64,000 nt of DNA from an uncultured Pelagibacteraceae bacterium (GCA_902530455.1 CACAAD010000002.1:1-64000); one strand, 5' to 3'; shown: positions 54,787 to 64,000, counted from the first letter of the stretch. Numbers and translations are program-made. The notes: generated from the sequence alone by a model not told the origin.

Positions 54787-55914
54787 TTATGATTTTTTCC
54801 AAAATTTTTTTGCTTTTTCAAAAAAATTTTTAATAATTGGGCTAGATTTTTCGTACTCAATTTTTCGAAATTCTTCTAAAAGCTCCTTCTGTTTTGAATT
54901 TAAACCCGAGGGAACCTCAGTGACTATTTTTATATATAAGTCGCCGAAACCATTGCCTCTTAGTACCGGCATACCCTTACCCCTAAGTCTTAACTGTTTT
55001 CCATGTTGTGTTCCAGCAGGAATTTTGATCTTTGCCTTACCACCATCAATAGAAGGTACTTCCACAGAGGTGCCTAGAGCTGCATCTGTGAATGTTATAG
55101 GCAGTTCAAAATATAAATGTTCATCCGATCTATTAAAAATACTATGATTATCAACCGAAATAAATAAATACAAATCTCCAGAAGATCCACCTTTGCTTCC
55201 CGCCTCTCCTTTGCCAGAGACTCTTATTCTAGTTCCATCATCAACACCTTTTGGAATTTTAACTGAAACACTTTCATTACTTTGAATTTTACCGATACCA
55301 CCACATTGTTTACAAGGATTACTAATTTTTTCTCCATACCCACTACAATCAGGGCAAGTTTGCTGAATAGTAAAGAACCCTTGATTTGATCTTACTTTAC
55401 CTCTTCCATTACAGTATTTACATGTTACAGGTTTTGAGCCAGGCTCCGACCCTTGACCCGTACATCTAGAGCACTTTTTATAAGTTGTATAATTTATCTT
55501 TTTATTTAAGCCAGAATATGCTTCCTCCATGCTTATAGACACATCATATCTTAAATCATTTCCTCTATTTGAGGATCTTCTCGCAGATCTTCTACCACTA
55601 CCAAATACATCATCCCCGAAAAAATCTTCAAAGATATCAGAGAACGAAGATCCAAAATCAAAATTACCAAATCCTTGATTTCCTCCACCTTCAAAAGCTG
55701 CGTGACCGAACTGATCGTAATTAGTTTTTCTTTTATCGTCTGAGAGTACGTGATACGCCTCACTCGCCTCTTTAAACTTATCCTCTGATGCTTTGTCACC
55801 TTTGTTTTTATCTGGATGATATTTTAGTGCTAATTTGCGATAGGCTTTTTTAATTTCATCCTTAGAAGCGGATTTAGATACACCTAAGATTTCATAATAA
55901 TCTCTTTTTGCCAC
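54787..55914 (-). CDS. dnaJ: Chaperone DnaJ
   Basis: A 375-residue Hsp40 co-chaperone. The J domain opens [16 protein letters not shown] with HPD at about residues 33-35. A Gly/Phe-rich region covers about 75-115. The zinc-binding domain has four C-x-x-C-x-G-x-G repeats ([32 protein letters not shown]), and the client-binding and dimerisation parts complete a type I DnaJ. It lies 23 bp after dnaK and 6 bp before the 55-residue gene. Confidence 0.97.
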   Translation of the reverse strand: MAKRDYYEILGVSKSASKDEIKKAYRKLALKYHPDKNKGDKASEDKFKEASEAYHVLSDDKRKTNYDQFGHAAFEGGGNQGFGNFDFGSSFSDIFEDFFGDDVFGSGRRSARRSSNRGNDLRYDVSISMEEAYSGLNKKINYTTYKKCSRCTGQGSEPGSKPVTCKYCNGRGKVRSNQGFFTIQQTCPDCSGYGEKISNPCKQCGGIGKIQSNESVSVKIPKGVDDGTRIRVSGKGEAGSKGGSSGDLYLFISVDNHSIFNRSDEHLYFELPITFTDAALGTSVEVPSIDGGKAKIKIPAGTQHGKQLRLRGKGMPVLRGNGFGDLYIKIVTEVPSGLNSKQKELLEEFRKIEYEKSSPIIKNFFEKAKKFWKKS

Positions 55915-55937
55915 AAGAAATTGCTCCTTTTTTTATC

Positions 55938-57863
55938 TTAGGCGCTTTTTTCTTTGTCCTCTTTTACATCTTCGAAGTCAGCGTCAACAACATTTTCTTT
56001 ATCATCACCCTTGTTTTTGGGATCTTGGTTGTTTTTATCGTCTTTTGGTTGATTTTTTTGTTGGCTTTTGTAAATAGCTTCACCAAGTTTCATTGAAACC
56101 TGTATAAGGCTTTGAGTTTTTTTTTTTATATCTTCTGTGTCTGTGCCTTTTAAGGCTTCCTTAAGATCAGCAACGCCAGTTTCAATAGCTTTCTTCTCTT
56201 CAGCTGAAACTTTATCACCGTGTTCTTTTAAACTCTTTTCAGTAGAGAAAACAATACTATCTGCTTGATTTCTCGCATCAACACCATCTCTTTTTTTCTT
56301 ATCAGCCTCTTTGTTTGCTTCTGCATCTTTTACCATTTTATTTATTTCTTCTTCAGACAAACCACCAGAAGCTTGAATTTGTATCTTTTGTTCCTTTCCT
56401 GTCCCCTTATCTTTTGCTGAAACGCTAACTATTCCGTTTGCATCAATATCAAAGGTTACTTCAATTTGAGGAGTCCCTCTTGCAGCTGGAGGTATGCCAA
56501 CTAACTCAAAATTTCCCAAAAGTTTATTATCAGCTGCCATCTCTCTTTCTCCTTGTAAAACTCTAATGGAAACAGCAGGTTGATTATCTTCTGCAGTAGA
56601 AAATACTTGGCTTTTTTTTGTAGGAATAGTTGTGTTTTTATCTATAAGTTTTGTTGATACTCCACCTAAAGTTTCTATTCCTAATGACAATGGTGTGACG
56701 TCCAAAAGCAGAACATCTTTAACATCACCTTGAAGAACACCAGCTTGGATTGCTGCACCCATTGCAACAACTTCATCTGGATTTACACTTTTATTAGGCT
56801 CTTTACCAAAAAAGTTTTTAACTGTTTCAATTATTTTTGGCATCCTAGTCATGCCGCCGACTAATACTACCTCATTAATTTCTGCTGCAGAAAAACCAGA
56901 GTCTTTCAAAGCTGTTTTACATGGGCTTAAAGTTCTTTCAATCAAACTTTGGACTAAGGCTTCCAATTTTGCTCTAGTAAATTTTAAATTTAAATGTTTT
57001 GGACCAGTTTTATCAGCCGTAATAAATGGTAAATTTATTTCAGTTTGTGTTGCTGAAGAGAGCTCAATTTTCGCTTTTTCTGCAGACTCTTTTAATCTTT
57101 GTAATGCTAGTTTATCAGATTTTAAATCTATTCCATTATCTTTTTTAAATTCGTTAACTAGATATTCAACTATAGTGTCATCAAAGTCTTCACCACCTAA
57201 AAATGTGTCTCCATTTGTAGATTTTACTTCAAATACTCCATCTCCAATTTCTAAAATTGATACATCAAAAGTACCACCTCCTAAATCGTAAACAGCTATT
57301 TTTTTTCCGCCTTTTTTATCTAAACCATAAGCCAAAGAAGCTGCCGTCGGTTCATTGATAATTCTTAAGACTTCTAGTCCTGCAATTTTACCAGCGTCTT
57401 TTGTTGCTTGTCTTTGAGAGTCATTAAAATAAGCAGGTACAGTTATAACTGCTTTGGTAACTGCTTGACCTAAATATTTTTCTGCTGTCTCTTTCATCTT
57501 TTGAAGCACAAATGCTGAGATTTGAGCAGGTGAATATTTTTTACCCTTACCTTCTACCCAAGCATCACCGTTATCAGATTTAATTATTTTATATGGAACT
57601 TTCGAAATATCTTTTTGCACTGATGGTCCATCAAATTTTCTACCTATGAGTCTTTTAACTGCAAAAATGGTATCTTCAGGATTTGTTACCGCTTGTCTTT
57701 TTGCAGGTTGACCAACTAATTTTTCTTCCTTCTCTAAAAAGGCTACTACTGACGGTGTAGTTCTTGCACCTTCAGCATTTTCTAAAACTTTCGCTTGTGT
57801 ACCATCCATTATTGCTACACAAGAATTAGTGGTTCCTAAATCTATTCCTATAACTCTACTCAT
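55938..57863 (-). CDS. dnaK: Chaperone DnaK (Hsp70)
   Basis: A 641-residue chaperone. The actin-like ATPase domain opens [18 protein letters not shown], with phosphate-binding [20 protein letters not shown] (about residues 190-209) and the linker [19 protein letters not shown]. The substrate-binding domain and helical lid end in a charged tail with [10 protein letters not shown]. It is downstream of grpE by 68 bp. A good RpoH-type promoter lies in that gap. Confidence 0.98.
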   Translation of the reverse strand: MSRVIGIDLGTTNSCVAIMDGTQAKVLENAEGARTTPSVVAFLEKEEKLVGQPAKRQAVTNPEDTIFAVKRLIGRKFDGPSVQKDISKVPYKIIKSDNGDAWVEGKGKKYSPAQISAFVLQKMKETAEKYLGQAVTKAVITVPAYFNDSQRQATKDAGKIAGLEVLRIINEPTAASLAYGLDKKGGKKIAVYDLGGGTFDVSILEIGDGVFEVKSTNGDTFLGGEDFDDTIVEYLVNEFKKDNGIDLKSDKLALQRLKESAEKAKIELSSATQTEINLPFITADKTGPKHLNLKFTRAKLEALVQSLIERTLSPCKTALKDSGFSAAEINEVVLVGGMTRMPKIIETVKNFFGKEPNKSVNPDEVVAMGAAIQAGVLQGDVKDVLLLDVTPLSLGIETLGGVSTKLIDKNTTIPTKKSQVFSTAEDNQPAVSIRVLQGEREMAADNKLLGNFELVGIPPAARGTPQIEVTFDIDANGIVSVSAKDKGTGKEQKIQIQASGGLSEEEINKMVKDAEANKEADKKKRDGVDARNQADSIVFSTEKSLKEHGDKVSAEEKKAIETGVADLKEALKGTDTEDIKKKTQSLIQVSMKLGEAIYKSQQKNQPKDDKNNQDPKNKGDDKENVVDADFEDVKEDKEKSA

Positions 57864-57886
57864 ATTTTCCTTTGTTTACAGTTTTT

Positions 57887-57914
57887 ATATGGGGTCTAAT
57901 TACTATTCTACAAG
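57887..57914 (-). promoter_or_regulatory. Sigma-32 (RpoH)-type heat-shock promoter of dnaK
   Basis: On the minus strand CTTGTAG (57908-57914) lies 13 bp from CCCCATAT (57887-57894), against consensus CTTGAAA and CCCCATNT. The minus 10 element is perfect and the spacing is in range. The predicted start is about 20 bp before the dnaK ATG. It sits in the grpE-dnaK gap. Confidence 0.72.
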
Positions 57915-57931
57915 GAGTTTTTTCATTTATT

Positions 57932-58495
57932 TTAATCATTTTTTTTACCTTTTTTCTTTGAAATTGCTACAAATGATGGTCTCAACAATCTCTCACCAAA
58001 CATAAATCCTGGTTGAATTTCTTGAATAATAGTACCTGGCTCAACCTTCTCATCTTCGATTTCTAGCATTGCTTGATGAAAATTCGGATCAAACATTTTA
58101 TTTAAACATTTGATTCTGACAATTTTGTTTTTTTCGAAAGTAGAAACTAAATCTTTTTCAATTATTTCTATATTTTTAATAAATTTTGTAAATTCTTTAC
58201 TTTTTTTAAGATCCTCATCCTCTTGCATTGATTTTTTTGCTCTTTGTAGGTTATCTAATGATGTTAATATTTCTCGAGCAAAGTTGAAACCTCCGAAATC
58301 AAAGGCATCTCTAATTTCTTTTTCAAACCTTCTTCTTTGATTTTCAGAGTCTGCTAAAGATCTCAGTAGTTTTTCTTCAGATATTTTTAATTTTTCTTCA
58401 ATAGTATGTTCAACTTTTTCACTCTTGGTCTCTTCAGCAATTGAAGATTTATTATCTTCTTTATTTATTTTTTCGTCTTTGTTAGATTCATTCAT
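57932..58495 (-). CDS. grpE: Nucleotide exchange factor GrpE
   Basis: A 187-residue Hsp70 cofactor. A charged N-terminal coiled coil (about residues 25-85, with LLRSLADSENQRRRFEKEI) is followed by the FDFGGFNFAREILTSLDNL helix and the C-terminal beta domain with FDPNFHQAMLEIEDEKVEPGTIIQEIQPGFMFGERLLRPS. Position directly upstream of dnaK on the same strand matches its partnership. It is divergent from rdgB over 41 bp. No hrcA gene is adjacent. Confidence 0.96.
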   Translation of the reverse strand: MNESNKDEKINKEDNKSSIAEETKSEKVEHTIEEKLKISEEKLLRSLADSENQRRRFEKEIRDAFDFGGFNFAREILTSLDNLQRAKKSMQEDEDLKKSKEFTKFIKNIEIIEKDLVSTFEKNKIVRIKCLNKMFDPNFHQAMLEIEDEKVEPGTIIQEIQPGFMFGERLLRPSFVAISKKKGKKND

Positions 58496-58536
58496 AATTG
58501 CTATATAATGTTTAAAAATACAATTACTAGTATCTA

Positions 58537-59136
58537 ATGAAAAAAAATAATATATTGCTTATAGGCACTCATAATAAAGGAAAATTTAAGGAAATAAGTA
58601 AATTAATTAACAAAAAAATTAAGAAGATTTCACCAAAAATTTTAAAAATTAAGGCACCAAAAGAAACTGGTAAAACTTTTAGATCAAATTCTGAACTTAA
58701 AGCTAATTTTTTTTTTAAAAAGTCAAAACTTATCTCAATATCGGATGATTCTGGTTTAGAAATATTAGCATTAAAAAAAAAACCAGGAATTTATTCAGCA
58801 AGATGGGCAAAACGAAGTGGAAGTTTTAAAAAGGCGATGATTAACATTTTAAAAAAAATTAAAAATAAAAAAAATAGAAAGGCAAGATTTATTTGCAGTT
58901 TATCAATAAAGTTGAATAAAAAAAAAATAATTACCTCTGTGGGAATTATAAATGGGAATATTTCATTCAAAATTTTAGGAAATAAAGGATTTGGTTATGA
59001 TCCGATTTTTATTCCTAATAACTCTAAACTTACATTTGGACAGATAAGTGGTGAAAAAAAAATGAAAATTGATCACAGAAGTATAGCTTTCAAAAAATTA
59101 AAAAGAAAATTAAAACTTCGTAAATTTTTTATTTGA
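58537..59136 (+). CDS. rdgB: Non-canonical purine NTP pyrophosphatase (RdgB/HAM1)
   Basis: A 199-residue cytosolic housecleaning enzyme that hydrolyses dITP, ITP and XTP. The opening LIGTHNKGKFKEI, the ISDDSGLEI motif with catalytic acidic residues (about residues 69-77), SARWAK, and the late GFGYDPIFIP with SGEKKMKIDHRSIAFKKL are intact. Extremely lysine-rich. It is divergent from grpE and overlaps the end of the convergent LpoA-like gene by 27 bp, so that overlap region encodes both C-termini. Confidence 0.96.
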   Translation: MKKNNILLIGTHNKGKFKEISKLINKKIKKISPKILKIKAPKETGKTFRSNSELKANFFFKKSKLISISDDSGLEILALKKKPGIYSARWAKRSGSFKKAMINILKKIKNKKNRKARFICSLSIKLNKKKIITSVGIINGNISFKILGNKGFGYDPIFIPNNSKLTFGQISGEKKMKIDHRSIAFKKLKRKLKLRKFFI

Positions 59137-60264
59137 AACTTTATACATATTTAGCTTTTGAATTAATTTACCATCTTTTAAACTGAATGTTCCAATTTTA
59201 CCTTTAATACTATCTTTTATAATAAAGTCTTTCATAGAAGTTATTTTAAAATCCTTTTTGTTCCAAATGTAATAAATGAGTCCAAGAGCGTCATAAGTTA
59301 AAATAGTAATTTCAGTAGGTTGTAAACCATAGGTTTTAAAGTATTTTCTTTTGTATTTTTTAAAATTATCTATGTCAACAGACGGATAGTATAAATTTTC
59401 TATTGAATTTTCTAAAAAGATACTTTTATCAAACCATTGATTTACAGTTACAATTAAAACTTCTTCTTGATCTACATCTGAATATGCTAATGAAGTAAGT
59501 GCACTTTTTAAGCTGTCTCCAAAATCAATGATTATTACTGAGTCAAAATTTACTTTTCCAATCGTGTACTTTTGTTCTAAACTTTTTAATTCTAATTTAG
59601 ATGCCTCATCATCTTTCTCCTCTAATATTTTTACTCTTGAAATTAGATTTCTTTTTCTTTGTTTATAATTAGTTAATTTTTCAATGTCACTGGTAAGAAC
59701 CTTTGGATCAGCGCTGTATTTGAATACTTTTTTATTATTGATCTTAATGTTGCTAATTTTAGAATCAATCAAAGGTGCGTATTTATTTTTTGGATACATA
59801 ATAATTGTTTTTTTTCTCTCTTTTATTTCAATAAAGTTTTCGATTGATTTTATTTGAGACTCTAAACTAATACCAACACTTAAAATATTGGATTGAACTT
59901 TTGGATCGATATTCGAAGGAGAAATAAAGATCATATCTCTATAATTTGATAATAACTTAAAATCTTCGTGGCTTATTGGACCTATAACAATTTTAATGTT
60001 TTCATCTTTTAAAGACTCCACAGATTGAATTAATTTTTCAGGATTATTAAAACCAGAGTCCCTAGGAAATATTTTTATTTTGTCATCATCGATCTCATCT
60101 AGAGCTAGCTGCAAGGATAACATTATTGATTGACCTATATCTTTGTATTCACCGCTAAATGGAGCCAAAAGTCCCACTCTAAGATTTTTTTGGTTCTCGT
60201 TCGCAAAAGAGTTAAAATTATTAAATAATAATATATAAGTAATAATGAGTATTTTTTTTAACAT
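59110..60264 (-). CDS. LpoA-like penicillin-binding protein activator / periplasmic binding-fold protein
   Basis: A 384-residue secreted protein with an N-terminal signal (residues 3-21, cleavage near SFA-NE). The mature part has a type I periplasmic-binding fold: LRVGLLAPFSGEYKDIGQSIMLSLQLALDEI, then NIKIVIGPISHEDF and DSVIIIDFGDS. That form, beside rsmI, matches the alphaproteobacterial penicillin-binding protein activator family related to LpoA, which stimulates PBP1A in E. coli. A lipobox Cys is not apparent, unlike E. coli LpoA. It starts 6 bp from divergent rsmI. Confidence 0.82.
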   Translation of the reverse strand: MLKKILIITYILLFNNFNSFANENQKNLRVGLLAPFSGEYKDIGQSIMLSLQLALDEIDDDKIKIFPRDSGFNNPEKLIQSVESLKDENIKIVIGPISHEDFKLLSNYRDMIFISPSNIDPKVQSNILSVGISLESQIKSIENFIEIKERKKTIIMYPKNKYAPLIDSKISNIKINNKKVFKYSADPKVLTSDIEKLTNYKQRKRNLISRVKILEEKDDEASKLELKSLEQKYTIGKVNFDSVIIIDFGDSLKSALTSLAYSDVDQEEVLIVTVNQWFDKSIFLENSIENLYYPSVDIDNFKKYKRKYFKTYGLQPTEITILTYDALGLIYYIWNKKDFKITSMKDFIIKDSIKGKIGTFSLKDGKLIQKLNMYKVSNKKFTKF

Positions 60265-60270
60265 GGTTTT

Positions 60271-61101
60271 ATGAATAATTTTGAAAAAGGCTTATATATC
60301 GTTTCAACACCAATAGGAAATTTAAAAGATATAACATTTCGAGCAGTTGAAGTTCTTAAGAATTCTGATTTTATTCTATGTGAGGACACAAGACATTCAA
60401 CAAAACTATTAAATATTTTCAACATAAAAAATAAATTAATTCCATATCATAAGTTTAATGAAAAAAAATCTGTAAGTAAAATTATACAATATTTAAATGA
60501 GGGCAAAATTTTGTCTTTAATTTCAGATGCGGGAACACCGGTTTTATCTGACCCAGGAAATATAATAATTAAGGAATGTATTAAAAAAGACCTTAAAGTT
60601 TTTACTGTGCCAGGACCATCTGCTGTAGCTGCAGCGGTTAGTTTATCTGGATTTGGAGATAAATTTTTATTTTACGGTTTCCTTCCTAAAACCGAAAACG
60701 AGCTTAATATAAGTTTAAAAAAATTGAATATTGAAGACTTTTCATTAGTATTTTTTATACCAGCAATCAAAATAAATTTTTATATAAAATTTTTTAAGAA
60801 ATATTTCTCTGGAAGAGATATTTTTATAGCCAGGGAAATGACAAAAAAATATGAGACTTATTATAGAGAAAGTATAAATAATATAGGATCTTTTAAATTA
60901 CAATTAAAAGGTGAATTGACTATTGTCATTTCTAAAAAGATTAAAAAAAAATTATTAACAACCGATTATGTAAAAATTGAAAAACAAGTTAAAAAATATT
61001 TAAAAAGTTATACAGTGAGAGACGTTGTTGAACTTATATCAAAAAAAGAGGAAGTGCCAAAAAAAGTAATTTATAATCTCTGTATAGAAAACAAAAAATG
61101 A
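60271..61101 (+). CDS. rsmI: 16S rRNA (cytidine1402-2'-O)-methyltransferase
   Basis: A 276-residue SAM enzyme of the tetrapyrrole-methylase fold. Signature parts are GLYIVSTPIGNLKDITFRAVEVL, DFILCEDTRHSTKLLN, LSLISDAGTPVLSDPG and FTVPGPSAVAAAVSLSGF, followed by FYGFLPKT. It modifies the decoding site of 16S rRNA with RsmH. It overlaps the BON lipoprotein start by 4 bp. In E. coli rsmI is also divergent from lpoA, so the arrangement is ancient. Confidence 0.96.
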   Translation: MNNFEKGLYIVSTPIGNLKDITFRAVEVLKNSDFILCEDTRHSTKLLNIFNIKNKLIPYHKFNEKKSVSKIIQYLNEGKILSLISDAGTPVLSDPGNIIIKECIKKDLKVFTVPGPSAVAAAVSLSGFGDKFLFYGFLPKTENELNISLKKLNIEDFSLVFFIPAIKINFYIKFFKKYFSGRDIFIAREMTKKYETYYRESINNIGSFKLQLKGELTIVISKKIKKKLLTTDYVKIEKQVKKYLKSYTVRDVVELISKKEEVPKKVIYNLCIENKK

Positions 61102-61679
61102 GAGTTCATTTATCAATTTTTTTAATAATAATCTTTCTATCAAGTTGCTCGCCCGCAGGTCGTTTTGGAGCTGGAGTAGATGTTACTTTTGATCCAAGAA
61201 CAATTGGAATGCAAATTGATGATACAATTATGCAAAAAAACTTAATTGCTAGATTATCTTTGAGTGAAAAAAGGTATTTTTTAAATATTCAAGTAGAAGT
61301 TCTAGATGGAAGAATTTTCTTATCTGGAAAAGTCAATGAGCCTGAAGAAAAAATTAAAATTACAAAATTAGCCTGGGAAACTAAAGGGGTAAGAGAAGTT
61401 AAAAATGCGGTAACAATAAAAGGTCAATCAAATTTCAAACAAACTGCAAAAGATATTTTGATTACCAGCCAATTAAGAACAGCTTTAATACTTAATAAAA
61501 AAACTAAATCACGAAATTATACTTTAGAGACAATTAACAAAAAGATTTATATTTTTGGTATAGCAATGGATATTGAAGAAAAAAAGGAAGTTTTATCTGA
61601 AGCAGAAAAAATATATGATGTTGAAAAAGTTATTCCTTCGATTTATTTAGCTACAGAGCTTAGCAGAAGTAAAATCTAA
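61098..61679 (+). CDS. Dual BON-domain lipoprotein, DolP-like
   Basis: A 193-residue envelope lipoprotein with a signal peptide and a lipobox ending SSC (Cys17). DPRTIGMQIDDTIMQKNL (about residues 32-49) parallels the start of the first BON domain in E. coli DolP (YraP). LDGRIFLSGKVNEPEEKI and INKKIYIFGIAMDIEEKKEV mark the two BON repeats. DolP helps maintain outer-membrane integrity and BAM function. With lpoA-like and rsmI this echoes the E. coli lpoA-rsmI-dolP neighbourhood. yraN and diaA are not between them here. Confidence 0.87.
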   Translation: MRVHLSIFLIIIFLSSCSPAGRFGAGVDVTFDPRTIGMQIDDTIMQKNLIARLSLSEKRYFLNIQVEVLDGRIFLSGKVNEPEEKIKITKLAWETKGVREVKNAVTIKGQSNFKQTAKDILITSQLRTALILNKKTKSRNYTLETINKKIYIFGIAMDIEEKKEVLSEAEKIYDVEKVIPSIYLATELSRSKI

Positions 61680-63961
61680 TTTTTTTTATAATCGATTACA
61701 TCCGCGGAATAAGCAGCTATTGATGCAAGATTTAAAATATCGGACGTGCTAGATCGTAATGGTGCAACCTCAATTGGCAAATCTAATCCAATTAATAGCG
61801 GTCCAATTAATTTAGCACCTCCAAAAGATTTCATTAATTTAGTTGATATCGCAGCGCTGTGAAGTGCTGGCATAATTAAAATGTTTGCCCTTCCAACTAT
61901 CTTAGAAAAAGGATAAATATCTTGGTAAATAGGATTTAAGGCAACATCTGGCTGCATTTCTCCGTCAAAATCAAACTTAACTTTTTCATTTTTTAATAGA
62001 TCTATTGCATCTCTAACATGTTTTGTATTTCTAGAAATTGGCTTACCAAAAGTTGAATGCGATAAAAACGCTACTTTGGGCTCAAAGCCAAAAAGCTTCG
62101 ATACTCTTACACATGATTTTGATATTTCGACCAATCTTTCCGAAGAAGGAAAGTCCTCAACATTGGTGTCCGCAACAAGAACAGTTCTCCCCCTAAATAC
62201 CATCATTGTCATACCAAAAATAGGCTCGCCTTTTCTCGCATCACAAACATTTTTTAATTTTTCTATTGATGCAGCGTAATGTCTAATATTACCAGTAACC
62301 ATCGCATCAGCATCTTTACAAGCAATCATAGAGGAACCGAAAGCTATTCTATCATTACGAACTAACCGGTCTACATCTCTTTCTAATTGACCTGTTCTTT
62401 GAAGTTTTTTGTACAAATACTTTGTATATTTATCTCTTTTATCTTTATTAGTTGAATTGACAATTTCAATTTTAAAATTTTCATCTAAACCAATATTTTT
62501 TAAAGTTTCCTTAACTCTTCTTTCGTTTCCAATCACCACTGGTATCCCTAATTTATTTTTACCAAATTCTATTGCTGCTTTTAACATATTCTCATCCTCA
62601 CCTTCTGCAAATACAACTCTTTTAGGACTTTTTTTTATGTTTGCATTTATCCCTTGCATTAAAGACATGGATGGATCTAATCTTGCTGTTAGTTGATCTT
62701 TGTAATTCTCTAAATTTTCAATTTTTTTCCCCGCTACACCACTTTTCATTGCAGCTTCAGCTACAGCTGAAGGAATTCTTCGAACTAGTCTAGGATCAAA
62801 AGTTGAAGGTATTATATAATCTTTTCCATACCTTGGTCTTTCACCTCCGTAGGCTGAAACAACTTCATCAGGAACGTCTTCTCTAGCTAATAATGCTATT
62901 GCTTTAGCTGCAGCAACTTTCATTTCATCATTAATTATCTTAGCCCTAACATCTAGTGCTCCTCTAAAAATATACGGAAAACCAATTAAATTATTAACCT
63001 GGTTGGGATAGTCTGATCTTCCAGTAGCAATTATTACATCATTACGTACTTCATTTATAATCTCTGGCTTAATTTCAGGATCTGGATTCGCGCACGCAAA
63101 CACTATAGGATTTTTTGCCATTGATTTAATCATTTCACGATTAACAACATCCTTAGCAGACAAGCCAAGAAATACATCGGCATCTTTCATAGCCTGCTCT
63201 AATGTTCGAAGTTTAGTCTCAACAGCATGAGCAGATTTGAATTGATCTACTTGACTTCTTCCCTTGTAAATCACACCTTTTCTGTCACACATTATCACAT
63301 TTTCATTTTTTACACCTATTTTTTTAAATAAGTTTGTACATGCTATTGCTGATGCACCTGCTCCGTTTACAACTATTTTAACCTCGTTAATTTTTTTCTT
63401 TGAGATATCTAATGCATTAATTAAAGCAGCTGTTGTTATAATTGCTGTTCCATGTTGATCATCATGAAAGACAGGAATATCTAAAATTTCTTTCAACTTC
63501 TGTTCTATAATGAAACAATCAGGAGCGGCGATATCCTCAAGATTTATCCCGCCAAAAGTGCCAGCAATATTTTTAATTGTAGAAATTATTTCATCTGCGT
63601 TATGGTTATCAATTTCTATGTCTATCGAGTCAATATCTGCAAATCTTTTAAATAATACTGCCTTTCCCTCCATTACAGGTTTTGAAGCTAACGAACCCAA
63701 ATTCCCTAAACCAAGTATTGCTGAACCATTACTTATAACCGCTACTAAATTTCCTTTAGAGGTATAATCATAGGCTTTGGTGGAGTCTTTGGAAATTTCC
63801 TTTACAGGCGCCGCAACACCAGGCGAATAAGCAAGTGATAAATCTCTTTTAGAGATAAGAGGTTTAGATGAATTAACCTCAATTTTGCCAGACTTATTGC
63901 CTATATGAAAATCTAAAGCCTCTTTATCTGTATAATGATCAATTTTTGATTTTTTTGTCAT
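61676..63961 (-). CDS. maeB: NADP-dependent malic enzyme fused to a phosphotransacetylase-like domain (MaeB)
   Basis: A 761-residue cytosolic enzyme decarboxylating malate to pyruvate. Residues 1-430 are the malic domain: SLAYSPGVAAPVKEI, NAIL-like GNLGSLASKPVMEGKAVLFKRF, the metal and catalytic VFHDDQHGTAI and VVNGAGASAIA nucleotide fold. Residues 435-761 are the phosphotransacetylase-like domain (RVVFAEGEDENMLKAA, then MTGNIRHYAAS-type and ALHSAAISTKLMKS segments), which is regulatory in such fusions and usually lacks activity. It overlaps the BON gene by 4 bp. Upstream is a palindrome at the window edge. Confidence 0.96.
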   Translation of the reverse strand: MTKKSKIDHYTDKEALDFHIGNKSGKIEVNSSKPLISKRDLSLAYSPGVAAPVKEISKDSTKAYDYTSKGNLVAVISNGSAILGLGNLGSLASKPVMEGKAVLFKRFADIDSIDIEIDNHNADEIISTIKNIAGTFGGINLEDIAAPDCFIIEQKLKEILDIPVFHDDQHGTAIITTAALINALDISKKKINEVKIVVNGAGASAIACTNLFKKIGVKNENVIMCDRKGVIYKGRSQVDQFKSAHAVETKLRTLEQAMKDADVFLGLSAKDVVNREMIKSMAKNPIVFACANPDPEIKPEIINEVRNDVIIATGRSDYPNQVNNLIGFPYIFRGALDVRAKIINDEMKVAAAKAIALLAREDVPDEVVSAYGGERPRYGKDYIIPSTFDPRLVRRIPSAVAEAAMKSGVAGKKIENLENYKDQLTARLDPSMSLMQGINANIKKSPKRVVFAEGEDENMLKAAIEFGKNKLGIPVVIGNERRVKETLKNIGLDENFKIEIVNSTNKDKRDKYTKYLYKKLQRTGQLERDVDRLVRNDRIAFGSSMIACKDADAMVTGNIRHYAASIEKLKNVCDARKGEPIFGMTMMVFRGRTVLVADTNVEDFPSSERLVEISKSCVRVSKLFGFEPKVAFLSHSTFGKPISRNTKHVRDAIDLLKNEKVKFDFDGEMQPDVALNPIYQDIYPFSKIVGRANILIMPALHSAAISTKLMKSFGGAKLIGPLLIGLDLPIEVAPLRSSTSDILNLASIAAYSADVIDYKKN

Positions 63962-63985
63962 TGGTTTTTGAGTATGTAATATATA

Positions 63986-64000
63986 AGTGAATATATCACT
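63986..64000. promoter_or_regulatory. Inverted repeat upstream of maeB at the window edge
   Basis: AGTGA-ATATA-TCACT is a perfect 5-bp inverted repeat about 25 bp before the maeB ATG, possibly extended beyond the window. It could be an operator, but the short arms make this weak. Confidence 0.25.

Noticed and set aside
54701-55147. 148-residue plus-strand ORF in the track opposite dnaJ
   Set aside because: It is antisense to the conserved dnaJ zinc and client domains and reads as a shadow with low-complexity composition and no motif. The real gene in its first part is the minus-strand 55-residue frame.
56851-57291. 146-residue plus-strand ORF opposite dnaK
   Set aside because: Lies wholly within the conserved DnaK ATPase domain on the other strand. 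No ribosome site or recognisable domain.
1-64000. CRISPR arrays, insertion sequences, prophage, toxin-antitoxin or restriction systems
   Set aside because: No regularly spaced repeats, transposase or integrase motifs, or defence-gene signatures were seen. The content is conserved chromosomal genes.

Overview
The window is a gene-dense, strongly AT-rich stretch of a marine alphaproteobacterium, almost certainly a SAR11 / Candidatus Pelagibacter type genome. Evidence: lysine- and isoleucine-rich proteins, A/T-rich codon use, almost no intergenic DNA (no gap reaches 300 bp), many 1-4 bp stop/start overlaps, and several gene clusters typical of Alphaproteobacteria. No IS elements, phage genes or CRISPR arrays were seen. 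This looks like core chromosome.

Layout. 0-4 kb: a truncated gene end, a BI-1 family membrane protein, a Tas-like aldo/keto reductase, an IalB-like secreted protein, argG and a PsiE-like membrane protein. 4-8 kb (minus): hemC-hemD-mscS-yggT-folD. 8-12 kb: tsaD, an EVE protein, and an acetyl-CoA synthetase with an unusual 45-residue Lys/Arg-rich N-terminal tail. 12-14.5 kb: a two-subunit sodium:solute symporter ended by a clear terminator. 14.5-19 kb: a small membrane protein, rpe, a heparinase II/III-like protein, purH, pterin dehydratase and tRNA-Gly(GCC). 19-24 kb: a LON-domain protein, then hemE-hemH-hemJ-rho on the minus strand.

The 283-bp gap at 23838-24120, the largest in the window, lies between hemE and the PPSR kinase regulator. 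By the alphaproteobacterial rule that the hemE/hemH/RP001/RP883 cluster marks the origin (Caulobacter, Rickettsia), it is the best oriC candidate. To its right are ppsR-maf-aroE-coaE-dnaQ, then secB/fxsA, a Tim44-like protein, an Smr protein, hslVU and hisB-hisA-hisF-hisE-HIT-GNAT (no hisH between hisB and hisA). These are followed by lolA-like/ftsK and by ubiH-like-mnmE-mnmG-rsmG-parA-parB. Two parS-like palindromes sit inside rsmG, about 18 kb from the proposed origin.

44-49 kb: holA-lptE-leuS and a DUF3576 lipoprotein on the minus strand, then a highly expressed-looking porin with palindromes in its leader. 50-54 kb: head-to-head pairs with effectively no promoter space (ThiE-like/YggS, L,D-transpeptidase/winged-helix regulator), a 42-residue ArfA-like ribosome rescue factor missed by the ORF track, adenosine kinase and nth. 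54-58.5 kb: grpE, dnaK (with a good sigma-32-type promoter), dnaJ, a 55-residue membrane protein missed by the ORF track, and dapB. 58.5-64 kb: rdgB, an LpoA-like protein, rsmI, a DolP-like BON lipoprotein and the malic enzyme-phosphotransacetylase fusion maeB.

Functionally the window combines heme synthesis, histidine/arginine/lysine/shikimate steps, chromosome replication and segregation, tRNA modification, protein quality control and envelope maintenance. I found no convincing novel multi-gene defence or mobile system. The most interesting items are the origin/parS arrangement, the basic tail on Acs, the zero-spacing divergent start codons and the two short overlooked genes.
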